A stretch of 64,000 nucleotides of DNA. Origin: 39-52-133 sp035531075 (GTDB lineage: Bacteria; Pseudomonadota; Gammaproteobacteria; Burkholderiales; Gallionellaceae). The position numbers and the translations under genes are program-made. Below are positions 20,147-29,127 of the stretch, one piece after another. Position 1 is the first letter of the stretch. Each line of letters opens with the position of its first letter. The stretch covers positions 62,001 to 126,000 of the forward strand of contig DATKTO010000011.1 in assembly GCA_035531075.1 (NCBI GenBank). The letters run 5' to 3'. A model generated the notes under the pieces. The model saw only the letters and a list, made by a program, of their open reading frames with translations. It was not told the origin of the DNA and searched no databases.

Positions 20147-21565
20147 TCAAGTTACCCGTATATTCCTGAACTGCCACGGATCGTCCCTGTCCAGCTCCTC
20201 GCTGAAGGGCCAGTCCCTGTCGCGCAGCGGCGTCCAGTCGCCATACATCCCTGCCACCTCGCCCAGATAAGGCTGGGCGATCTTCAGCACCAGCGCATGG
20301 TCGAGATCGTCGGGCTCCACCACACCGGCCTCGGGATTGCGCAGCGCCCACACCATGCCAGCCAGCACCCCGGCTGCCACCTGCATGCTGGTGGCATTGT
20401 TATAGGGCAGCAGTTGCCGCGCCTGCTGAATGGAAAGCCGTGAACCGTACCAGTAAACCCCCTTGTCACCGCCCATCAGCAGCACCCCCAGTTCATCCAT
20501 GCCCGATACGATCTCGTCGCGAATAACCCGCCCGTTTTGCTGCGGCTGCCAGTGCTTGCCGGCCAATTCGTGGATCGAGAGCACGGCGTCATCGCAGGGG
20601 TGATAGGCGTAATGGACCGTTGGCCGGTAGACCACTGCGCCGTTTTCCCTGACCGTGAGATGATCGGCAATCGAGATCGACTCGCCGTGTGTGATCAGAA
20701 ATCCATGATAAGGCCCTTCGAGCGGCGTCCAGCTGCGCACCCGGGTGGCGGCACCCGGGCGATTGAGATAAATGGCAGCATCACAGCCGCTTTCGTGCCG
20801 CGCAGCGTCTGCCGGCCAATGCCGCTCATGTGTGCCCCAGCCAAGTTCTGCAGGCTGCAGCGCCTCTGAAACGAAAGCTTCCACCGACCAGGTGTTGACG
20901 AACTCACCGTGCTGCTTGCAGCGGGCCGCAGCCTGGCTATCGCGTTCGGCGATATGGATCGCCTTGATACCGAGACTGCAGGCCAGCCTCGCCCAGTCCT
21001 CATGGCTTACCGGTTTCTTGACGATGACACTGCTATCGGTGGCGAGCTCAAGCAGCGCCTGTTTAACAAAGGTTGAAGCGAGGCCGGGATTCGCGCCCTG
21101 AGTCACCAGCGCAGTCGGGCCTGCTGCATGGCTGCGCCCGTATGCCAGCACCGCTTCGCGCAGCGCGTAATTGCTGCGCTGCGACGCCGGTATCGAACTA
21201 TCGGTATAACCGCCGGGCCACGGCTCGATACAGGTGTCCAGGTAAAGAGCGCCGCGCTGGTTGCACAACTCGATCAGCGCCAGGCTGGAAACATCGACCG
21301 ACAGATTGAGCAGGAAATCGCCCTTGCCCAGACAGGATTCAAGCACTGCCTGATAGTTTTGTTGCGTCAGCATTTTCTGCATCACGGCAATACCGAATTC
21401 GCGCGCAATGCCTGCGCCATGCGTATCGGCGGCGATAATCTGCACCTGTTGCGCGCGCATTTCAAAATGCCGAAACAGCAGCGGCAGCACGGCCTGGCCT
21501 ATGCTGCCGAACCCCAGCATCAGCAGCCTGCCGGAAAAATCTGCATGTTTTATTTCAGCTTTCAT
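20147..21565 (-). CDS. hss: Homospermidine synthase
   Basis: This NAD-dependent enzyme forms sym-homospermidine from putrescine units. The 472-residue protein shows the Rossmann motif MLGFGSIGQAVLPLLF at residues 15-30, then VQIIAADTHG, LNLSVDVSSLALIELCNQRG, the active-site segment LDTCIEPWPGGYTD and TQGANPGLASTFVKQALL. These match bacterial homospermidine synthases (saccharopine-dehydrogenase-like fold). It lies three bases downstream of the FAD oxidoreductase gene on the same strand, so amine metabolism is the likely theme of this pair. Confidence 0.93.
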   Translation of the reverse strand: MKAEIKHADFSGRLLMLGFGSIGQAVLPLLFRHFEMRAQQVQIIAADTHGAGIAREFGIAVMQKMLTQQNYQAVLESCLGKGDFLLNLSVDVSSLALIELCNQRGALYLDTCIEPWPGGYTDSSIPASQRSNYALREAVLAYGRSHAAGPTALVTQGANPGLASTFVKQALLELATDSSVIVKKPVSHEDWARLACSLGIKAIHIAERDSQAAARCKQHGEFVNTWSVEAFVSEALQPAELGWGTHERHWPADAARHESGCDAAIYLNRPGAATRVRSWTPLEGPYHGFLITHGESISIADHLTVRENGAVVYRPTVHYAYHPCDDAVLSIHELAGKHWQPQQNGRVIRDEIVSGMDELGVLLMGGDKGVYWYGSRLSIQQARQLLPYNNATSMQVAAGVLAGMVWALRNPEAGVVEPDDLDHALVLKIAQPYLGEVAGMYGDWTPLRDRDWPFSEELDRDDPWQFRNIRVT

Positions 21566-21568
21566 GGC

Positions 21569-22876
21569 TTATCCGAGAAGCTCACGCAGCCGGTAATAGA
21601 ACATCCCCAGCACCAGCATCGGCGTGCGCAGCAGTGACCCTCCCGGAAATGGACGGTGCCTGATGCGCGACATCAGCTCAAAGCGCTCCGCCTCACCTGC
21701 GATGCTCTCGGCCACCAATTTTCCGGCCATGCCAGACAGTGCCACGCCATGACCGGAAAACCCCTGCAGGTAATAAATATTCTTGCCCAGCCTTCCGAAG
21801 TCAGGCGCCTGGTTCATCGTGATATCGACGAAACCGCCCCACACATACGGCACAGCCAGGTCCGCCAGCTGCGGGAAAACGGCCAGCATGCGCTGCCGCA
21901 TCCGCGCCGACAGCTTGGAGGGCGTCATGGTGCTATAGCTCTCGCCGCCGCCAAACAGCAGCCGGTTATCGGCCGTCACGCGGAAATAATCGAGTACCAG
22001 ATTGGTGTCAAAGGCTGCCGCCCGCTGCCGCAGCAAGGTGTCGGCGCGTGTTTTTTCCATCGCTTCAGTGGTGATGATGTAGGTGCCAACCGGCATGATG
22101 CGCGACGCGATTTCCGGCGCAACGCGATCGCCATAATCGCGCAGATAGACATTACCGGCCAGCACCACGTAGCGGCAGGTGACATCGCCGTGTGGCGTCA
22201 CCACCGTCGGCCTGTCGCCGCGGCGTATCACTGTCACTGCCGACTGTTCAAATATCTGCACCCTCGCAGCGTGCGCTGCCGCCGCCAGGCCGAGGCAATA
22301 TTTAAGCGGATGCAGGTGGCCCGATTGCCGATCGTAAGCCCCCGCGTGAAAGCGTTCGCTGGCGATCCAGTTGCCCACCTCGGCCGGAGATATGAATTGC
22401 ATGTGATAATCGTAATCGCGCACCAGATTGTTGACCCACGTTTCCAGCGCGCGCGCCTTTCTTGCATTCACCGCCAGCGTTAACTGGCCGGGCATGTACT
22501 CGCACTCGATCTTATGCCTGGCTATGCGCCGGTGCAGCAATTGCATGGCTTCAACCGAAATATTCCAGGCGCGGCGCGCGTCTGCGACGTGCAGCTGCAC
22601 CTCAATCGCCTCCTGTCCGGTAAAACCAAAACCGACCAGCGCCTGCCCGCCATTTCTGCCGGAAGCTCCCCAGCCGATGCGCTGCGCTTCCAGCAGCGCA
22701 ACCGAATAACCGCGCTCAGCCAGTTCCAGCGCGGCCGAAAAACCGGCATAGCCGCCACCGACCACGCACACGTCCGCCGTGATGGTCCCCGCCAGCGGCA
22801 GATACGGCGGGAGGCGCTTCACCGATGCTTCATAAAAAGAGTGACGGGTCAGTTCAACTTCCTGTGGCGTTACCAT
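21569..22876 (-). CDS. FAD-dependent oxidoreductase, PuuB-like
   Basis: This 435-residue DAO-type flavoenzyme has the dinucleotide-binding CVVGGGYAGFSAALELAERG near residue 37 and GWGASGRNGGQ just after it. The C-terminal FAD segment YLQGFSGHGVALSGMAGKLV is also present. The overall pattern matches gamma-glutamylputrescine oxidase and related amine oxidases. With homospermidine synthase next to it, a role in polyamine turnover is likely (inference). The ATG at 22876 follows GGGG; a GTG two codons upstream is the alternative start. Confidence 0.88.
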   Translation of the reverse strand: MVTPQEVELTRHSFYEASVKRLPPYLPLAGTITADVCVVGGGYAGFSAALELAERGYSVALLEAQRIGWGASGRNGGQALVGFGFTGQEAIEVQLHVADARRAWNISVEAMQLLHRRIARHKIECEYMPGQLTLAVNARKARALETWVNNLVRDYDYHMQFISPAEVGNWIASERFHAGAYDRQSGHLHPLKYCLGLAAAAHAARVQIFEQSAVTVIRRGDRPTVVTPHGDVTCRYVVLAGNVYLRDYGDRVAPEIASRIMPVGTYIITTEAMEKTRADTLLRQRAAAFDTNLVLDYFRVTADNRLLFGGGESYSTMTPSKLSARMRQRMLAVFPQLADLAVPYVWGGFVDITMNQAPDFGRLGKNIYYLQGFSGHGVALSGMAGKLVAESIAGEAERFELMSRIRHRPFPGGSLLRTPMLVLGMFYYRLRELLG

Positions 22877-23256
22877 GATCACCCCAAGTATTCCCGGATT
22901 TATGATTGATGCCAGTAGAGGGGTACTTGGAGCAAAGGGAGTGAGATTTCAACCTGTAGAGCTTTTCATCCTTGCACGGCGCGCCTTGAAGCTGTGCGTC
23001 CCCGGGCAAAACCTGCCACTCTTTCCGGGCGCTCCCGGCCCCCTCTCGCCACATAAAATATATTAAATATAATCAATACGTTATAAATTAAAAGCCGTTA
23101 TCCCGCTTTTTTTTGAAATTTAACCGTAAAATTTTTAAGGATGCCCACAAAACAAATGTACGGCATAATTAGCCCGCTTTTATCGCCCCAAGACTTGAAG
23201 TTGGCGCGATACGCTTAACATAACATCATGTATCTAAAATAATATTTAACATATCC
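22877..23256. other. Intergenic region with parE promoter area
   Basis: This 380-base non-coding stretch holds a GC-rich left half and an AT-rich right half. TATTAAATATAATCAATACG at 23061-23080 contains a TATAAT and resembles sequences at 8191 and 34232. No gene, tRNA or clear terminator is seen. The AT-rich part is a plausible parE promoter. Confidence 0.4.
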
Positions 23257-25221
23257 ATGGCAAAAAACACTTACGACGAATCCAGTTTCAAAGTCCTGCG
23301 CGGACTTGAACCGGTGCGCCAACGCCCCGGGATGTATACCAATCTTGAGTCGCCCAACCACCTCATCGCCGAGGTGGTGGACAACGCCTGCGATGAAGCG
23401 CTGGGCGGCTACGCAAAGCATATCTATGTCACCGCGCACAGCGACGGCTCGGTGTCAGTTCTCGACGATGGGCGCGGCATCCCCACCGGAATACATAAAG
23501 AAGAAGGCGTATCGGTGGTACAGGTTGCGTTCACCGTGTTGCACTCCGGCGGCAAGTTCGACAAGGACAGCGGCGGCGCCTATAAATTTGCCGGCGGCCT
23601 GCACGGTGTGGGCGTGGCGGTGACCAACGCCCTTTCAAACAAGGTTGAAGTCACGGTTTACCGCGACGGCAGCGTGTATTTCCTGCGCTTTCTGAACGGC
23701 GTGGCGGAAGCGCCATTGGCAAAGATCGACCAATGCCCCAAAAATCAAACTGGCACCATGGTGCGCGCCTGGCCGAACCCCAAATATTTCGACACACCCA
23801 ATGTCATCCTGCCGCAGCTCGAGCGCTCCTTGCGCTCCAAGGCCGTGCTGTTGCCCGGTGTCAGCGTCACCCTGCATTATGAAAAAAGCGGCGAAATCCG
23901 CACCTGGTCCTATCCCGATGGTTTGCGCGGCTACCTGACCGAAGCCCTGACCGATGAAGAACTGGCGGTGCCGATTTTTGCGCAGGAAAAATTTGTGCCT
24001 GCAGGCGGCGATAGCGGCTACGCCGAAGGCGAAGGCGCTGCCTGGGCCATCGTGTGGTCGATCGACGGCCTGGTGCTGCGCGAATCCTACGTCAACCTGA
24101 TCCCCACCCTGAATGGCGGCACCCATGATTCAGGCCTGAAAGACGGCGTGTTCAACGCGGTGAAAAATTTTGCCGAGCTGCACGGCCTGCTGCCCAAGGG
24201 CGTGAAGCTGGTGCCGGAAGACGTGTTCTCGCGCGCCAGCTATGTACTCTCCGCCAAGGTGCTCGACCCGCAATTCCAGGGTCAGACCAAGGACAAACTG
24301 GTGTCGCGCGATGCGCTGCGCCTGGTGTCGCTGATGGTAAAAGACCCGCTCGACCTGTGGCTGAACGAGCATGTCGATTTCGGCAAGCGCATCACCGAGC
24401 TGGCAATCCAGCAGGCGCAGAGCCGCATGCGCTCGGCGCAAAAAGTGGAGAAGAAAAAAGGCTCCTCCGTCGCGGTGCTGCCGGGCAAGCTTACCGACTG
24501 CAGCGCGAACGACCCCAACCGCACCGAGCTGTTTCTGGTGGAGGGTGACTCCGCCGGCGGCTCGGCCAAGCAGGGGCGCAACAAGGAATTTCAGGCGGTG
24601 CTGCCGCTGCGCGGCAAGGTGCTCAACACCTTCGAGGTGGAGAAAGACCGCCTGTTTGCGAACAACGAAATTCACGACATTTCCGTCGCCATCGGCGTCG
24701 ATCCGCATGAGCCGGGCGAGAATGTCGATCTCTCCGGCATGCGCTACAACGGCGTCTACATCATGGCCGACGCCGACGTGGACGGAGCGCATATCTCCAC
24801 CCTGCTGCTCACCCTGTTCTTCCGCCATTTCTACCAGGTGATCGCAGCGGGCAAAATCTATCTGGCACAGCCGCCGCTGTTCCGCGTCGACGTGCCTGCG
24901 CAGGGCAAGAAACCAATACGCAAAATCTATGCGCTGAACGAAGGCGAGCTGCTGGGCATCGAAGACCGCCTGCGCCAGGAAAAAGTACGCGAAGGCTCCT
25001 GGTCGATCTCGCGCTTTAAAGGACTGGGCGAAATGAATGCCGAGCAGCTGTGGGACACCACGCTCAATCCAGACACCCGGCGCGCGCTGAAAGTGAGTGT
25101 GGCCGACTTGCCCCTCGCACAAAACATGGACCTGTTCAGAATGCTGATGGGAAAACATGAAGCCTCGACGCGACGCGCGTGGCTGGAATATCATGGAAAT
25201 GAAGTACAGGGAGACGTTTAA
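23257..25221 (+). CDS. parE: DNA topoisomerase IV subunit B (ParE)
   Basis: This ATPase subunit of topoisomerase IV, which decatenates daughter chromosomes, has 654 residues. The GHKL ATPase shows VVDNACDEALGG, DGRGIPTG and GGLHGVGVAVTNALS. The TOPRIM domain shows LFLVEGDSAGGSAKQGR and MADADVDGAHI, and ends with RFKGLGEMNAEQLWDTT. The spacing and length fit ParE rather than GyrB (~800). parC follows about 750 bp downstream on the same strand, with a DUF4160/DUF2442 pair and REP elements between. Confidence 0.96.
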   Translation: MAKNTYDESSFKVLRGLEPVRQRPGMYTNLESPNHLIAEVVDNACDEALGGYAKHIYVTAHSDGSVSVLDDGRGIPTGIHKEEGVSVVQVAFTVLHSGGKFDKDSGGAYKFAGGLHGVGVAVTNALSNKVEVTVYRDGSVYFLRFLNGVAEAPLAKIDQCPKNQTGTMVRAWPNPKYFDTPNVILPQLERSLRSKAVLLPGVSVTLHYEKSGEIRTWSYPDGLRGYLTEALTDEELAVPIFAQEKFVPAGGDSGYAEGEGAAWAIVWSIDGLVLRESYVNLIPTLNGGTHDSGLKDGVFNAVKNFAELHGLLPKGVKLVPEDVFSRASYVLSAKVLDPQFQGQTKDKLVSRDALRLVSLMVKDPLDLWLNEHVDFGKRITELAIQQAQSRMRSAQKVEKKKGSSVAVLPGKLTDCSANDPNRTELFLVEGDSAGGSAKQGRNKEFQAVLPLRGKVLNTFEVEKDRLFANNEIHDISVAIGVDPHEPGENVDLSGMRYNGVYIMADADVDGAHISTLLLTLFFRHFYQVIAAGKIYLAQPPLFRVDVPAQGKKPIRKIYALNEGELLGIEDRLRQEKVREGSWSISRFKGLGEMNAEQLWDTTLNPDTRRALKVSVADLPLAQNMDLFRMLMGKHEASTRRAWLEYHGNEVQGDV

Positions 25222-25237
25222 GCCAACAAATACAATT

Positions 25238-25323
25238 TAGGAGCCCGAGCGTTTTTTCAGTTACAGGACAAACTGGTCGGGCGATTGCTCTTCACAACAA
25301 TCGCGCAGAAATCTGCGCTCCTA
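25238..25323. repeat. REP-like palindromic element, family 1 copy b
   Basis: The element is bounded by TAGGAGC and GCTCCTA. Its right half, read in reverse, repeats the family 1 copy at 1981: TAGGAGCGCAG, CTGCGCGAT, then CAATCGCCCGAC. It lies directly after parE, and a family 2 copy follows at once. Confidence 0.6.
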
Positions 25324-25353
25324 CAATTGAAGATGAAGGAATGAGAAGTAAAC

Positions 25354-25380
25354 CGCTCGTCCTGAGCTTGTCGAAGGACT
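25354..25380. repeat. REP-like element, family 2 copy b
   Basis: CGTCCTGAGCTTGTCGAAGG is identical to the copy at 20091-20104 and onward, and the flank (ACTTGTTCAG) is nearly the same. It lies between parE and the DUF4160 gene. Confidence 0.6.
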
Positions 25381-25438
25381 TGTTCAGTGTTTCACTAATT
25401 TATTAACAGGCAACGCAGTCATAACCGGAAATTTAATT

Positions 25439-25675
25439 ATGCCTACAGTTCTACGTTTATTGAATTGGCGCTTCCACTTTTATTCCGACGAGGGTACAGA
25501 GCCAGCGCACATTCATGTAGATACAGGCGAAGGGGAGTGCAAGTTTTGGCTTGAACCAGTACGCTTAGCAAGGAGCCGCAACGTTGTCCCCACCGAGTTG
25601 CGCCGCATTGAAGTGGTTGTTTTTGAACGCCAGGCATTTTTCAAGGAGAAATGGTATGAATTCTTCCAACATTGA
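25439..25675 (+). CDS. DUF4160 protein (toxin-like partner of a DUF2442 pair), module 1
   Basis: This 78-residue protein with FHFYSDEGTEPAHIHVDTGEGECKFWL carries the E-P-x-H-[IV]-H signature of DUF4160. DUF4160 and DUF2442 genes commonly occur as pairs and have been suggested to be toxin-antitoxin-like; the activity is unknown to me. It overlaps the DUF2442 start by 20 bases, as paired modules do. No strong Shine-Dalgarno precedes its ATG. It sits between parE and parC. Confidence 0.8.
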   Translation: MPTVLRLLNWRFHFYSDEGTEPAHIHVDTGEGECKFWLEPVRLARSRNVVPTELRRIEVVVFERQAFFKEKWYEFFQH

Positions 25676-25925
25676 ATTGGAACATATCGCTACCCGTGTT
25701 TGGGTAACAGGACGGATTGTATTCATAGAGCTTACCGATGGTCGCCAAATCGGCTTCCCTGCTGCACGCTTCAAATTACTGAGCAATGCAAGCGAGCAAC
25801 AGCTCAAGCAAGTTGAATTGCGCGCGAATGGCACGGCCCTGCGCTGGGAAGAGTTGGACGAAGATCTTTCTGTAAGCGGTATCGTTCAGGGATGCTTCCA
25901 ACTCCCGCTGCCGCTTGCAGCTTAA
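25656..25925 (+). CDS. DUF2442 protein, module 1
   Basis: This 89-residue protein has VWVTGRIVFIELTDGRQIGFPAARFKLL and ALRWEELDEDLSVSGIV, the usual DUF2442 pattern of a small beta-rich domain. Its ATG lies inside the DUF4160 gene after AAGGAGAAATGGT, giving translational coupling. If the pair is a toxin-antitoxin system, this would be the antitoxin-like half by analogy (inference). parC begins 52 bases downstream, so readthrough into parC is possible. Confidence 0.8.
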   Translation: MNSSNIELEHIATRVWVTGRIVFIELTDGRQIGFPAARFKLLSNASEQQLKQVELRANGTALRWEELDEDLSVSGIVQGCFQLPLPLAA

Positions 25926-25976
25926 GGACAAACAATTGAATAGTATTAACACCACTAAAATAGAACTGAAAATCTG

Positions 25977-28391
25977 ATGAGTAAAGACAACAAAGACCAA
26001 CCTGCCCTCTTTCTTGAAGACGACGATACAGTTGTTGAGGCAGAAGTAGAAACAGGCTCAGATGGCGGCGGAGCCGGCGGTAATGATGGATCGGGTGGCC
26101 CGCGCCAGTTCTCCGCCCTGCCCCCGTTGCCCGATGGCGACGAAGTGCCGATTGCGATGTACGCCGAGCGCGCCTATCTGGAATACGCCATCTCGGTGGT
26201 GAAAGGCCGCGCCCTGCCCGACGTGTGCGACGGACAGAAACCGGTACAGCGACGCATTCTGTTTGCCATGCGCCAGATGGGCCTCTCCAGCACCAGCAAG
26301 CATGTGAAATCGGCGCGCGTGGTGGGCGATGTGCTGGGTAAATACCACCCGCACGGCGACTCTTCCGCCTATGAGGCAATGGTGCGGCTGGCGCAGAGCT
26401 TCTCGCTGCGCTACCCGCTGGTGGATGGCCAGGGCAACTTCGGCACGCGCGACGGCGACAATGCCGCGGCGATGCGCTACACCGAAACACGCCTGACCCC
26501 GCTGGCCGAACTGCTGCTGTCCGAGATCGACATGGGCACGGTCGATTTTGTGCCCAACTATGACGGCGCCTTCAAAGAACCTTCCATGCTGCCGGCTCGT
26601 CTGCCGATGGTGCTGCTCAACGGTGCCTCCGGTATTGCGGTGGGTATGGCGACTGAAATTCCGTCGCACAATTTAAGAGAAGTGGCCGATGCTGCGGTGC
26701 AGCTGGTGCGCGATCCCGAGATCAGCGACAAGGCTCTGCTCGACTGCATCAAGGGGCCGGATTTCCCCTCTGGCGGCCAGATTATTTCATCAAAACAAGA
26801 TATTAGAGAAAGCTACCTGAGCGGCCGCGGCTCCATCAAGATGCGCGCGCGCTGGACTGTGGAAGAGCTCGCGCGCGGCCAGTGGCAGGTGGTGGTGTAC
26901 GAATTGCCGCACGGCGTGTCGACCAAAAAAGTGCTGGAAGAAATCGACGAGTTGACCAACCCCAAGGTCAAGGCCAACAAGAAAAGCCTGAGCCCGGACC
27001 AGGTACAGAACAAGCAATTGCTGCTGTCCGTGCTGGATGCCGTCACCGACGAATCCGACAAATCGCAGGCGGTGCGCCTGGTGTTCCAGCCCAAATCATC
27101 GCGCCTGTCGGAAGACGACCTGATGAATGTGCTGCTGGCGCACACCAGCCTCGAATCCTCCACCCCGCTCAACATGACCATGATCGGTCTGGACGGTCGC
27201 CCGCAACAAAAACCGCTCACCAGAATACTGCGCGAATGGGTCGAGTTCCGCCTCAGCACCGTGCGCCGCCGCACTGGGTACCGGCTGGACCAGGTCAACG
27301 ACCGCCTGCATATTCTGGCAGGGCGCATGGTGGTGTTTCTCAATCTGGATGAAGTGATTAAACTCATCCGCGAGTCGGACGAGCCCAAACCCGCGCTGAT
27401 CGAACGCTTCGATCTTTCCGACCGCCAGGCCGAAGACATTCTCGAAATCCGTCTGCGCCAACTGGCGCGCATGGAAGGTATCCGCATCGAGAAAGAAATC
27501 AAGGCGCTGGAAAAAGAAGGCAAGGAACTCTCGCGTCTACTGGCAAAAGATTCAGCGCTGCGCGAACAGGTAGCCAAAGAGATCGATGCCGACAGCGCCA
27601 CCTTCGGCGACGACAGACGCACGCTGATCAAGGAAGCACAACGCGCAGTGCTGGTAGCACAGGTAGTGGATGACCCTGTCACCATCATCATCTCGAAAAA
27701 ATACTGGGCGCGCAGCCGCCAGGGCCACGATCTGGACCTGAGCAACCTGTCGTTCAAGGATGGCGACGGCCTGCTGGCGCAAATCGAGTGCCGCACCACC
27801 GACAACCTGATCGTGATCTGCGACAACGGCCGCGTCTGCAGCATCGCCGCACCGCAGATACCCTCGGGCAAAGGCGACGGTGTGCCGCTCTCCACGCTTA
27901 TTGATATTGCGAGCGGCGCAAAAATCGCGCACGTGTTCAGCTACAAGACTGAGCAGCACCTGCTGATTGCCACCAGCGCCGGCTACGGTTTCACCTGCAC
28001 CGTGGCCGACATGATCGGTCGCAACAAAGCCGGCAAACAGTTCATCACCGTGGACAAGGAAACCATCCTCGCCCCCACCCCCTACACACCCACCCCGCAC
28101 TCGGTGGTTGCGTCGGTCTCTTCCAGCGGGCGGCTGCTGCTGTTCCTGCTGGCGGATATGAAACAGCTTTCCGGCGGCGGCAAGGGCGTGATCATCATGG
28201 GGCTGGCAGAAGGCGATACTTTGGCAGTGGCACAGATTATCAACCAGCCGGAGCTGAAAGTGACTGGCATGGTGGGTGCGAAGGAGCAGCAGGTTAAGCT
28301 GTCGGGTAATGGGCTGCAGGAGTACTTTGGGGCGCGGGCTAGAGGCGGGAAAAATCTGCCGATGAAGATGAAGCCAATACGAATCGAATAA
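25977..28391 (+). CDS. parC: DNA topoisomerase IV subunit A (ParC)
   Basis: This is the DNA-cleaving subunit of topoisomerase IV. The 804-residue protein has an acidic, glycine-rich N-terminal extension (~45 residues, EDDDTVVEAEVETGSDGG) before the winged-helix core. The catalytic Tyr is in AAMRYTETRL, preceded by KYHPHGDSSAYEAMVRLAQ. The tower and coiled-coil regions follow, then a degenerate C-terminal beta-pinwheel (GDGLLAQIECRTTDNLIVI). It pairs with ParE upstream. The acidic extension is longer than in E. coli ParC. Confidence 0.96.
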   Translation: MSKDNKDQPALFLEDDDTVVEAEVETGSDGGGAGGNDGSGGPRQFSALPPLPDGDEVPIAMYAERAYLEYAISVVKGRALPDVCDGQKPVQRRILFAMRQMGLSSTSKHVKSARVVGDVLGKYHPHGDSSAYEAMVRLAQSFSLRYPLVDGQGNFGTRDGDNAAAMRYTETRLTPLAELLLSEIDMGTVDFVPNYDGAFKEPSMLPARLPMVLLNGASGIAVGMATEIPSHNLREVADAAVQLVRDPEISDKALLDCIKGPDFPSGGQIISSKQDIRESYLSGRGSIKMRARWTVEELARGQWQVVVYELPHGVSTKKVLEEIDELTNPKVKANKKSLSPDQVQNKQLLLSVLDAVTDESDKSQAVRLVFQPKSSRLSEDDLMNVLLAHTSLESSTPLNMTMIGLDGRPQQKPLTRILREWVEFRLSTVRRRTGYRLDQVNDRLHILAGRMVVFLNLDEVIKLIRESDEPKPALIERFDLSDRQAEDILEIRLRQLARMEGIRIEKEIKALEKEGKELSRLLAKDSALREQVAKEIDADSATFGDDRRTLIKEAQRAVLVAQVVDDPVTIIISKKYWARSRQGHDLDLSNLSFKDGDGLLAQIECRTTDNLIVICDNGRVCSIAAPQIPSGKGDGVPLSTLIDIASGAKIAHVFSYKTEQHLLIATSAGYGFTCTVADMIGRNKAGKQFITVDKETILAPTPYTPTPHSVVASVSSSGRLLLFLLADMKQLSGGGKGVIIMGLAEGDTLAVAQIINQPELKVTGMVGAKEQQVKLSGNGLQEYFGARARGGKNLPMKMKPIRIE

Positions 28392-28463
28392 GAACAGATG
28401 CCATAAAATTCATTAAATTGGCGTATTATTCAGCAATTCAGTGATACAAACTGAAAAGGAATC

Positions 28464-28769
28464 ATGCCAAAACTATACGAATATTTCGGGCTAATCATCA
28501 TGTTCTATGCCAACGAACATGAACCAGTCCATGTACACGGCAAATTTCAAGGTCATGAATCCCGTGCAGAAATCATCGTACTTAACGGCGTGGTCTCTGA
28601 GATTCGTTATGGCGCAGTTGCGGGTCGCGCACCGCTCGATCTCAAAGAAATGCGCTACTTTGAGGAAATAGTCAGTGCACGTGCCGACGACATCATCACC
28701 AAGTGGATAGATTTTTTTGTTTTGCATAAAGCCATCACTCCAGAGCGCATTACGAGGAGACTCAAATGA
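28464..28769 (+). CDS. DUF4160 protein, module 2
   Basis: The product has 101 residues. YFGLIIMFYANEHEPVHVHGKF carries the DUF4160 E-P-V-H-V-H signature, followed by SRAEIIVLNGVVSEI and a longer C-terminal helix region than in module 1. AAGGA precedes the ATG. Sequence divergence from the module 1 protein is large, so this is not a recent duplicate. The TGA overlaps the following DUF2442 ATG. Confidence 0.8.
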   Translation: MPKLYEYFGLIIMFYANEHEPVHVHGKFQGHESRAEIIVLNGVVSEIRYGAVAGRAPLDLKEMRYFEEIVSARADDIITKWIDFFVLHKAITPERITRRLK

Positions 28770-29047
28770 CACCAGACATCATCAATATTGTCACTGCCGA
28801 ACAAGTTGGAGACTATCTCATTCGCCTACAATTTGATGATGGCACCGAACAGACTGTAGACTTCAAACCCTTCCTTACGCATGCCCTCCACCCTGATATT
28901 CGAGCATGGCTAGAGCCTGCCCGTTTTGCGACATTTCGCCTCGAATATGGCGAGTTGGTTTGGGGTGACTACGATCTTTGCTTTCCAGTGATTGATTTGT
29001 ATCGCAACCAGATTGAGCACCATGCTTCGCTTGAATCCGCAGCTTGA
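28766..29047 (+). CDS. DUF2442 protein, module 2
   Basis: This 93-residue protein has VGDYLIRLQFDDGTEQTVDFKPFLTHAL and FATFRLEYGELVWGDYDLCFPVIDLY, typical of DUF2442 proteins paired with DUF4160. Its ATG overlaps the TGA of the partner (ATGA), so both are made from one message. With module 1 this places a pair on each side of parC. Confidence 0.82.
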   Translation: MTPDIINIVTAEQVGDYLIRLQFDDGTEQTVDFKPFLTHALHPDIRAWLEPARFATFRLEYGELVWGDYDLCFPVIDLYRNQIEHHASLESAA

Positions 29048-29065
29048 GCACGAGAATCAAAGGAG

Positions 29066-29075
29066 TCTGACCCCC
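29066..29075. repeat. GTCTGACCCC end-like motif (left, inverted)
   Basis: The motif is GTCTGACCCC, the reverse complement of GGGGTCAGAC at 31720-31729. The two flank the two-gene unit at 29128-31519. Similar GGGGTCAG or GTGTCAGG strings occur at about 32171 and 33222. They may be ends or scars of mobile DNA; this is inference. Confidence 0.35.
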
Positions 29076-29127
29076 TTCGATTTTTTACTACCCTGATGAT
29101 GTTTTGCATGCTCAAAATTTCATCTAG

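Noticed and set aside
24130..25194. Long open frames on the strand opposite parE (and similar ones opposite parC, glgB and the ATPase).
   Set aside because: They are shadows of GC-rich codon bias in the true genes; no ribosome sites or recognised domains.
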